The position numbers and the translations under genes are program-made. From the NCBI GenBank assembly GCA_045637095.1, contig JAZTYX010000067.1:1-11158 (forward strand): a stretch of DNA of 11,158 nucleotides, written 5' to 3'. This document shows, piece by piece, positions 5,472 to 11,158 of the stretch. This DNA comes from UMGS1649 sp045637095. GTDB taxonomy: Bacteria; Bacillota; Clostridia; TANB77; CAG-465. The notes below the pieces were generated by a model. The model was not told the origin of the DNA and ran no database searches. It was given only the letters and a program-made list of their open reading frames with translations. Within the stretch, counting starts at the first letter, position 1. Each line of letters opens with the position of its first letter.

Positions 5472-7667
5472 CTATCTCTTTAATCTAAATGAGTTTAATA
5501 TCACAGTTATGCTGCTAAACATCATTGCCATACTTGCATACATTGGTGTTAAACTAAGTCCAAATCTTTCAAGTAGTCCTGATGCTATTGTTAACATTAC
5601 TACATTATACGCAAATGCCCAGAACATATTAGATTTAATTACATTTAATGTTTTCTTGCTTGTTCTAAACAATTCTGCAATACTAGATATGTCGTTATTC
5701 ATTAAAATTACATCTGCAGAATTTTGAGCTATGTCTGTTCCGCTATGCATAGATACACCTATTGTTGCTGTAGCAAGAGCTGGCGCATCATTTATTCCAT
5801 CTCCAACCATCATGACATATTTACCGTTATCTATTAGTTCTCTTATCTTTTCTGTCTTATCTTTAGGAAGTACATTTGCTATTACTCTATATATATTAAG
5901 TTCATTTGCAACAGTTTTAGCTGTCAATCCATTATCCCCAGTAAGCATTATAAACTTCTTATCCATCTTAAATAGTTCTGCCATTGCATCATAAGAACCT
6001 TTTCTTATTGTATCTTTTACTCCAATTAATGCTATTACTTGGAAGTTCTTAATTACATACATAATGCTACATCCAGCTGCTGCGAGTCTTTCTTCATTCT
6101 TTAAGAATTTATTTTCTACTCCTAGTATTTCAAACACTTTACCGTTTGCAACAAAGTATTCAAAATCTCCTACTTTTCCTCTAATACCTATTCCAGGAAG
6201 TTCTTCAAAATATTCTACTTCAAGCTCACGTTTACCTATTTCATCTAGATATTTTACAAATGGATATGCAATTGGGTGCGTAGAGTGTCTTTCTAAACTT
6301 CCTACTATTTGCATTATTTCTACATCTTCTATATCATTTGTATAGTTTAATACTTCATATATATTAACTTCTCCATTAGTAAGAGTTCCCGTCTTATCCA
6401 TTACAACTGTATTTATTTTATTTGCTGTTTCTAGCACATTGCTAGATTTAACGAGTATACCTTTTTTAGCAAGTTTACCTTCACTAATTACTACTGCAAG
6501 TGGAGTAGCTAAACCTAAAGCACAAGGGCATGCTACTACAAGTACATTTACAAAATGTTTAATTCCCTCTTTAAGTCCAAGATCAAACATAATGTACATA
6601 CACAATGTAAATACCGCAATTCCTATTACAAAGGCTACAAATATACTAGATATATCATCTGCATATTTCGCTATTTTAGGCTTTGTATTTGATGCCTCAG
6701 AAACTAACTGTACTATTTCAGATATTGTAGAGTCTTTCCCTATTCGTTCTGCTCTATACTCAAAATAGCCGTCGTAATTTATACTTCCTGCAACAACTTT
6801 AGCGCCAATTTCTTTTTTTCTTGGAAGAGCTTCACCTGTTATAAACGACTCGTCCACATGTGCAGAACCATATATGACTGTACCATCTACTGCAACTCTA
6901 TCTCCCGCTTTACATACAAGTATATCTCCTACTTTTACCTCATCTATTGTAACCTTTTTATCTCCGTTTTCTGTTTTTATTATTGCATACTCTGGAGTTA
7001 TTTTAACAAGATCTTTAATTGCCTCTTTAGTCTTTTCTTTACTCTTATAGTCTATATATCTTCCAAATTTCACAAAGAATATTACACTTACACAAGCTTC
7101 AAAATACAAATTATGTACAAGTTCAAATCTTCCAGCAAATATTAGTATCATATTTATAAAGCTATATATAAAGCTCGAAATAACACCTATAGTTACTAGC
7201 GTATCCATATTAGGCATTGTTTTAATAAATCTCTTTACACCGTTTATTATTATGTCCAATCCATATACCAAACTAAGTATTGCAAATATACACAATACAA
7301 GCGAATACCAAATTGCATGGTATTCCATATTTAAGAATGGTATTTGTGGCCAGCCAAACATATTTCCCATAGAAATATATATAGTTATTACTGTTAATAT
7401 AAAAGATGCTAATAATAAATACTTGCTTATATTCTTTTTATTTTCTTTCTTAGGATTATATATACCTAAAGATTCAAAACCAGCTTCTTTTATGTATTCT
7501 TCTATCTTTTCTACATCTAGCTTAGTATCATCATATTCCACTAAAGCCTGAGCAAGCACCAGATTCACTGATGCTTTTATACCTTCTTGTTTATTCAAAT
7601 ATTTTTCTAAGCCAGAAGAACAAGCGCTACAGCTCATACCACCTATACTTAAAATCACTTTTTTCAT
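5472..7667 (-). CDS. copA: Copper-exporting P1B-type ATPase
   Basis: A 731-residue heavy-metal P-type ATPase that should pump Cu(I) out across the cell membrane using ATP. It has one N-terminal metal-binding HMA domain (about 2-68) with MSCSAC, Cys 13 and 16; many homologues carry two. Other landmarks are membrane segments between about 82 and 205, the actuator motif TGEALP at 278-282, the intramembrane CPC at 380-382, the phosphorylated Asp in DKTGT at 424-428, the nucleotide-domain HP at 464-465, TGDN at 576-579 and GDGINDAP at 622-629. The final segments contain YN (687-688) and MxxSS (715-719), consistent with Cu(I) specificity. The start at 7667 has AAAGGG about ten bases upstream. It lies 19 bases after the copper chaperone gene, in the same transcript as rnhB and rsmI. 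No copper-sensing regulator is visible nearby. Confidence 0.95.
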   Translation of the reverse strand: MKKVILSIGGMSCSACSSGLEKYLNKQEGIKASVNLVLAQALVEYDDTKLDVEKIEEYIKEAGFESLGIYNPKKENKKNISKYLLLASFILTVITIYISMGNMFGWPQIPFLNMEYHAIWYSLVLCIFAILSLVYGLDIIINGVKRFIKTMPNMDTLVTIGVISSFIYSFINMILIFAGRFELVHNLYFEACVSVIFFVKFGRYIDYKSKEKTKEAIKDLVKITPEYAIIKTENGDKKVTIDEVKVGDILVCKAGDRVAVDGTVIYGSAHVDESFITGEALPRKKEIGAKVVAGSINYDGYFEYRAERIGKDSTISEIVQLVSEASNTKPKIAKYADDISSIFVAFVIGIAVFTLCMYIMFDLGLKEGIKHFVNVLVVACPCALGLATPLAVVISEGKLAKKGILVKSSNVLETANKINTVVMDKTGTLTNGEVNIYEVLNYTNDIEDVEIMQIVGSLERHSTHPIAYPFVKYLDEIGKRELEVEYFEELPGIGIRGKVGDFEYFVANGKVFEILGVENKFLKNEERLAAAGCSIMYVIKNFQVIALIGVKDTIRKGSYDAMAELFKMDKKFIMLTGDNGLTAKTVANELNIYRVIANVLPKDKTEKIRELIDNGKYVMMVGDGINDAPALATATIGVSMHSGTDIAQNSADVILMNNDISSIAELFRTSKKTLNVIKSNMFWAFAYNVVMLTIASGLLERFGLSLTPMYASMAMMFSSITVILNSFRLKR

Positions 7668-7686
7668 ATATTATTATCCCTTTAAA

Positions 7687-7887
7687 TTAATCTATTACAT
7701 CAAAGCCCAACGCTTCAATTTTATCTTTAAGTATCTTAGTTATATCCTTAGCCATTTCAACTGTTACAGTTTTGGTTTTGTGACTTGCAACAATAGAATT
7801 AACACCTTCTATATCTTTTAAGGCATTGTTTATTCTGTTTTCACAACCGCCACACATTATACCTTCTACTTTAAATGTAACCGTCAT
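7687..7887 (-). CDS. copZ: CopZ-like copper chaperone (single HMA domain)
   Basis: A 66-residue protein consisting of one heavy-metal-associated domain. It should bind Cu(I) in the cytoplasm and hand it to the N-terminal domain of the adjacent CopA. The metal site is GIMCGGCEN at 9-17, with Cys 12 and 15; the usual C-terminal LGFDV signature is present. Its start at 7887 has AGGAGG at 7893-7898, which overlaps the rnhB stop codon, so it is translationally linked to rnhB. The copA start follows 19 bases after its stop. A mercury- or cadmium-binding HMA protein is possible, but the copper ATPase next door makes copper the best reading. Confidence 0.9.
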   Translation of the reverse strand: MTVTFKVEGIMCGGCENRINNALKDIEGVNSIVASHKTKTVTVEMAKDITKILKDKIEALGFDVID

Positions 7888-7896
7888 ATTTACCTC

Positions 7897-8520
7897 CTAG
7901 ATAAATTTCTTACAAAAACTTCTTCTATGTGCTTTACAAAGTCCATACTTTAATATTGCATCTGTATGTTCTTTTGTTCCATATCCTTTATTTTTAGCAA
8001 AACCGTACTCTGGATATTCTTTGTCTAGTTCAACAATCATATGATCCCTTGTAACCTTAGCTATTATTGACGCTGCTGCGATAGATTCACTTAACGCATC
8101 ACCTTTTATTATTGGTGAGTATGGTACATCTATCGGTACTTTCTTTTCTGCATCAACTAATGCATAGTCTGGTTTTATGCTTAACCCTTCAACTGCTTTT
8201 TTCATAGCTAATCTTGTTGCTTCTAATATATTTATTCTATCTATTGTTTCTTCATCTACTATACCAACAGACCAAGCTACAGCTCTTTCTTTTACTATCT
8301 CAAATAATTCTTCTCTTTTCTTTTCTGTAAGTTTCTTAGAATCGTTTACACCTTCAATATGATCATCTTTTTTTAGAATAACTGCGGCTGCTACAACCGG
8401 TCCACATAATGGTCCACGTCCCGCTTCATCTATTCCACACACTAACTCATATCCTTTAGCGTATAATGCTCTTTCGTATTCTAACATTTTATCTAATCTA
8501 AGTTGTTCTTTTTCTGTCAT
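7897..8520 (-). CDS. rnhB: Ribonuclease HII
   Basis: A 207-residue enzyme that cleaves RNA in RNA-DNA hybrids, including single ribonucleotides misincorporated during replication. Motifs are GIDEAGRGPLCGPV at 29-42 with catalytic Asp 31 and Glu 32, the DSKKL motif at 60-64, LVDA with Asp 123, KGD at 139-141, and ASIIAKVTRDH with Asp 159. The closing GYGTKEH and HRRSF are typical, and length fits the family. ATG at 8520 directly follows the rsmI stop codon; GGAG at 8530-8533 lies inside the end of rsmI, so translation is coupled. An internal ATG at codon 12 is less likely because it would remove part of the leading helix. Confidence 0.97.
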   Translation of the reverse strand: MTEKEQLRLDKMLEYERALYAKGYELVCGIDEAGRGPLCGPVVAAAVILKKDDHIEGVNDSKKLTEKKREELFEIVKERAVAWSVGIVDEETIDRINILEATRLAMKKAVEGLSIKPDYALVDAEKKVPIDVPYSPIIKGDALSESIAAASIIAKVTRDHMIVELDKEYPEYGFAKNKGYGTKEHTDAILKYGLCKAHRRSFCKKFI

Positions 8521-9387
8521 TTAAACACACTCCATATACACTTCGTTCTTTGTTTTTCCTCTTTCTTTTGCCACTTTCTTAATTGCTTCCTTTTTGTCTA
8601 CACCTTGTCCTACATAGTATTCGACAAGTTCTCTATCTGTCATTTTATCTATTCCAAGTTTTTCGTTTTCTTCTTCTTTTCTTTGTTCGTCGCCTTCAAT
8701 ATTCCCCTCAACAATTAAAACGATTTCTCCTTTAATTCCATTTGTTTCAATTTCTTCTATTTGTTCTGTAAGCGTAGAATATCTACATTCTTCATGAAGT
8801 TTTGTTAGTTCACGTGCTATACATATTCTTCTTTCGCCCAAATGCTTTAATATATCTTTTAATGTATACAGTATCTTGTGTGGTGCTTCATAAAATACCA
8901 TTGTTCTTGTTTCGTATTTTAGACTTTCTAATCTTTCACGACGTCTAGTAGGTCTCATTGGTAAGAAACCTTCAAATGTAAATGTATCTGAATCAAAATT
9001 CGTGTATGCTATTGCTGTTGTAAGAGCAGTAACACCAGGTATAACTTCTATTTTATACCCTTCATCTATTAACGTTTCTACTAACGCTTCACCAGGATCA
9101 GATATTCTTGGCATCCCCGCATCTGAAACAAGTGCAATTTGTTTTCCTTCGTCTAAAAGTCTTCTAACTTCATCTATTTTATCTTTTTCGTTATGTCTAT
9201 GATAACTAATTTGTGGTTTAGATATTTCTAGGTGATTTAATAACTTTAATGTTTGTCTTGTATCTTCTGCTAAAATTAAATCCACTTCTTTTAATGTATC
9301 TATTGCACGTAAAGTAATATCTCTTAAATTACCTATTGGTGTACCTACCAAATATAGCTTCCCAGCTATTTCTTCTTTTTTACTCAT
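8521..9387 (-). CDS. rsmI: 16S rRNA (cytidine-2'-O)-methyltransferase RsmI
   Basis: A 288-residue tetrapyrrole-methylase-fold enzyme that transfers a methyl group from S-adenosylmethionine to the 2'-O of C1402 (E. coli numbering) in 16S rRNA, at the decoding centre. Landmarks are LYLVGTPIGNLRDITLRA at 11-28, AEDTR at 40-44, SDAGMPRISDPG at 88-99 (Met replaces the common Thr), IPGVTA at 116-121, FEGFLP at 138-143, FYEAPHKI at 165-172 and ELTKLHEE at 193-200. The C-terminal tail (from about 245) carries the usual basic helix ending in KKVAKERG. The start codon overlaps the stop of the upstream methyltransferase gene by one base (TAATG), with GGAGG at 9392-9396. In Bacillus the equivalent genes yabB and yabC are also close together. 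Confidence 0.97.
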   Translation of the reverse strand: MSKKEEIAGKLYLVGTPIGNLRDITLRAIDTLKEVDLILAEDTRQTLKLLNHLEISKPQISYHRHNEKDKIDEVRRLLDEGKQIALVSDAGMPRISDPGEALVETLIDEGYKIEVIPGVTALTTAIAYTNFDSDTFTFEGFLPMRPTRRRERLESLKYETRTMVFYEAPHKILYTLKDILKHLGERRICIARELTKLHEECRYSTLTEQIEEIETNGIKGEIVLIVEGNIEGDEQRKEEENEKLGIDKMTDRELVEYYVGQGVDKKEAIKKVAKERGKTKNEVYMECV

Positions 9388-10142
9388 TATTCCTCCACAT
9401 TATCCATACCATATATTTCATATACAGTATTAGTATAATTTCCATTCTCATCATATTCTATTATGCTAGGTAGCACTGTACATTCATTGCCGCCACCTAG
9501 TACATATTCACAAAGTACTATACTAGGTTTCTTTGTAACACTAGGTTGTAAAAACTGTAGTTCTTTTATCTCTAGGTTATACTTTCTACCTAATGTTATT
9601 AAATCTGCTATTCTTTCTGGTTTATGTACAATATATAACTTACCTTTAAATCTTAATAACTTAGATGCAGTCTTAAATATATCTTCTAGCACACACATAA
9701 CTTCATGTCTTGCTATATATTTTTCATCTATATCATTAACCGTTCCTGTTCCCGCTTTTTTATATGGGGGATTAGATATTACCACATCTACTTTATCTTT
9801 TCCAGTTATTTCGACAATTTTTTCACGTATTTTTTCCACATTCTTAAGATTTTCTTTAACAACATATAACTTATTTTGCAGTTCATTAAGCTCAATATTT
9901 TTAAGCGCCAGATTATACATCTTATCTTGAAGCTCTACTCCAATTATTTTGTTACATTTAACCTTCTCAGAAATTATTACAGGCATAACCATTGAACCTG
10001 TGCCTAAATCTAATATATTTGTATCTTTATTTGTTCTCTTAACCATGTTTGCTAAAAGGACTGAATCCATACCAAATAAAAATAGGTCTGTATCCTGTAT
10101 AATCCTTTTGCCATTAAGGTTTAAATCATCTATTCTTTCCAT
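9387..10142 (-). CDS. yabB: YabB/TrmN6-like tRNA adenine-N6 methyltransferase
   Basis: 251 residues from ATG 10142, chosen because GAGGA at 10149-10153 lies six bases upstream; the in-frame ATG at 10169 has no ribosome binding site and would add an atypical extension. The Rossmann-fold methyltransferase shows the S-adenosylmethionine motif NILDLGTGS at 42-50, IGVELQ at 67-72 and the catalytic NPPY at 124-127 in VVISNPPYKKAG, typical of enzymes that methylate amino nitrogens of adenine or glutamine. The N-terminal block IIQDTDLFLFGMDSVLLANM matches YabB and E. coli YfiC (TrmN6), which modifies A37 of tRNA-Val. The exact target here is inferred. The small GIY-YIG gene (yazA) that separates yabB and yabC in Bacillus is missing, and the gene runs directly into rsmI. 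Confidence 0.88.
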   Translation of the reverse strand: MERIDDLNLNGKRIIQDTDLFLFGMDSVLLANMVKRTNKDTNILDLGTGSMVMPVIISEKVKCNKIIGVELQDKMYNLALKNIELNELQNKLYVVKENLKNVEKIREKIVEITGKDKVDVVISNPPYKKAGTGTVNDIDEKYIARHEVMCVLEDIFKTASKLLRFKGKLYIVHKPERIADLITLGRKYNLEIKELQFLQPSVTKKPSIVLCEYVLGGGNECTVLPSIIEYDENGNYTNTVYEIYGMDNVEE

Positions 10143-10164
10143 AAAAAATCCTCGGATATATTTT

Positions 10165-10194
10165 ATCATAAAAATAATAAAAAGAAAAGAACAA
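10165..10194 (-). promoter_or_regulatory. Weak candidate promoter for the yabB-rsmI-rnhB-copZ-copA run
   Basis: On the minus strand TTGTTC (10189-10194) lies 18 bases before TATGAT (10165-10170), which places the start near 10158 with a very short leader. The match to consensus is only moderate and the region is a T-rich tract, so this is tentative. Some promoter is expected here because a strong terminator lies just upstream. Confidence 0.35.
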
Positions 10195-10201
10195 GAAATT
10201 T

Positions 10202-10237
10202 AAAAAAGAAAAACATAACAGGTATCTGTTATGTTTT
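10202..10237 (-). terminator. Strong intrinsic terminator after the leucine-rich-repeat gene
   Basis: A 12-pair perfect stem (arms AAAACATAACAG and CTGTTATGTTTT, at 10226-10237 and 10210-10221) with a four-base loop, followed on the minus strand by a T-rich tract (10213-10202). It begins about 20 bases after the stop codon at 10257. Confidence 0.92.
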
Positions 10238-10256
10238 ATTTATCTAATATTAATTA

Positions 10257-11158
10257 CTATTTTGCCACATAGTTATAATGCATAGTTGCAGAAGTAAACG
10301 ATGTATTTCCCATAGTATCTACTGTTACACTTTCCCATTCAAGTTCTGTTCCAGCGTAATACACATCTTTTAGCGCATTAATGTAGCCAAATGCCCACAA
10401 TTCAACATAAGTAAGCGTTTTTGGCAGCATTATTTTCTTTAAAGATTTACACACTTCAAACGTACCATAACCTATTGTAGTAACACCTTCTGGTATTGCA
10501 ATTTCTTCTATGCCTACACACAATGCAAAAGCGCCATCTTCTATGTTTGTTAATGTATCCGGTAATATTATTTTTGTAAATTGCGATTGATCATCTATAA
10601 CTGGATTTGTAGAACCATAAGTTGTTGCTGAGAATACTCCGGCTTTTATTGAAGTTACCGTATATTCTTTACCATCCGCAGGATTTACAACCTTTGATGG
10701 TATTGCAACTTCTGTTACTGTATTTCCAGCATCATCTTTGATAGCTGTTGCGAATGGATATTTATCTCCTCCATAGTTATAATATCCTGTTACAGCATAT
10801 TTTTCTTGTACACCTTTTAACGCAGCTGTCATTGTTGTTGAATCATAGTCATATGTATAGTAATCAATAGGTTCTATTGTTCCTTCTCCTTTTTTATTTA
10901 CTTCTACACCTTGATCTGTTACATCTATATCAAAATCATCAGTATAATCTTTCATTTGATCTAAAACATAATCTTTTAATTGATTGCCTCTAAGAGCATC
11001 CATATATCCATCAGCCCACGTTAATGTAGCTAATTGTTGCACTTGTTGCAAATTAGTTGCATCTGTCGCTTCGCTTGCTTTATTTATTATTCCTGTATTA
11101 CTTAAAGTAATTACTACTGAAGCTGCTAAGATTATCATAACTATTATTGTTATTACTA
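10257..11158 (-). CDS. Prepilin-like leucine-rich-repeat surface protein, 5' end cut by window
   Basis: About 299 residues are visible. The frame stays open to the right edge, and the bases beyond the first visible ATG (11138) read VITIIV, so the true start is outside. The visible N-terminus VITIIVMIILAASVVITLSNTGIINKA is a long hydrophobic helix of the type IV prepilin-like class III signal kind, with the cleavage site presumably just upstream. A charged, Asp-rich stretch follows. BspA-type leucine-rich repeats come next, at about residues 195-275: KIILPDTLTNIEDGAFALC, EIAIPEGVTTIGYGTFEVC, KIMLPKTLTYVELWAFGYI, then the typical end DVYYAGTELEWESV. Such repeats form curved binding surfaces and often serve in adhesion; the ligand is unknown. 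The gene ends at a strong terminator and is transcriptionally separate from the rest of the window. Confidence 0.88.
   Translation of the reverse strand, partial: VITIIVMIILAASVVITLSNTGIINKASEATDATNLQQVQQLATLTWADGYMDALRGNQLKDYVLDQMKDYTDDFDIDVTDQGVEVNKKGEGTIEPIDYYTYDYDSTTMTAALKGVQEKYAVTGYYNYGGDKYPFATAIKDDAGNTVTEVAIPSKVVNPADGKEYTVTSIKAGVFSATTYGSTNPVIDDQSQFTKIILPDTLTNIEDGAFALCVGIEEIAIPEGVTTIGYGTFEVCKSLKKIMLPKTLTYVELWAFGYINALKDVYYAGTELEWESVTVDTMGNTSFTSATMHYNYVAK

Noticed and set aside
11136..11138. ATG at 11138 as the start of the leucine-rich-repeat protein
   Set aside because: The frame is open to the window edge and the upstream codons encode VITIIV, which completes the prepilin-like helix; there is no ribosome binding site at 11138.

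Overview
This AT-rich window looks like a chromosomal segment of a low-GC Gram-positive (Firmicutes/Clostridia-like) bacterium, probably an uncultured gut type. This rests on AGGAGG-type ribosome binding sites, TTGACA/TATAAT promoters, the Firmicutes-style pairing of a YabB-like methyltransferase with RsmI, and surface proteins with BspA-type leucine-rich repeats and InlB-type repeats. Every gene I can support lies on the minus strand, so the window reads from right to left.

Right end (11158 to 10202): the 3' part of a gene for a prepilin-like surface protein with leucine-rich repeats, closed by a strong terminator. Next (10142 to 5472) comes a tightly packed five-gene run: yabB-like tRNA methyltransferase, rsmI, rnhB, a CopZ-like copper chaperone and the copper P-type ATPase copA. 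Gaps are between a 1-base overlap and about 20 bases, so one transcript is likely. It joins RNA maintenance to copper export, and no copper-responsive regulator is visible.

Centre (5425 to 4738): a compact type III toxin-antitoxin module of the CptIN/ToxIN kind. It has its own promoter, a non-coding antitoxin RNA made of two roughly 49-base tandem repeats, an intrinsic terminator, and a 156-residue endoribonuclease toxin. Both repeats can fold into the same hairpin-plus-pseudoknot. Four base pairs change in a compensatory way between the two copies, which is strong internal evidence for a functional RNA.

Left of it (4696 to 2219) is a translation block: rpmF with a near-perfect promoter and its own terminator, then an RluA-type pseudouridine synthase, prfB (release factor 2, without the programmed frameshift) and a small membrane protein, ending at a hairpin terminator.

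Left end (2173 to 1): two cell-surface genes in tandem. The first is a membrane-anchored protein with a lysine-rich tail and three InlB-type repeats at an exact 79-residue period. The second is a secreted protein with a beta-helix-like region that runs off the window. The toxin-antitoxin module is the most notable system here.
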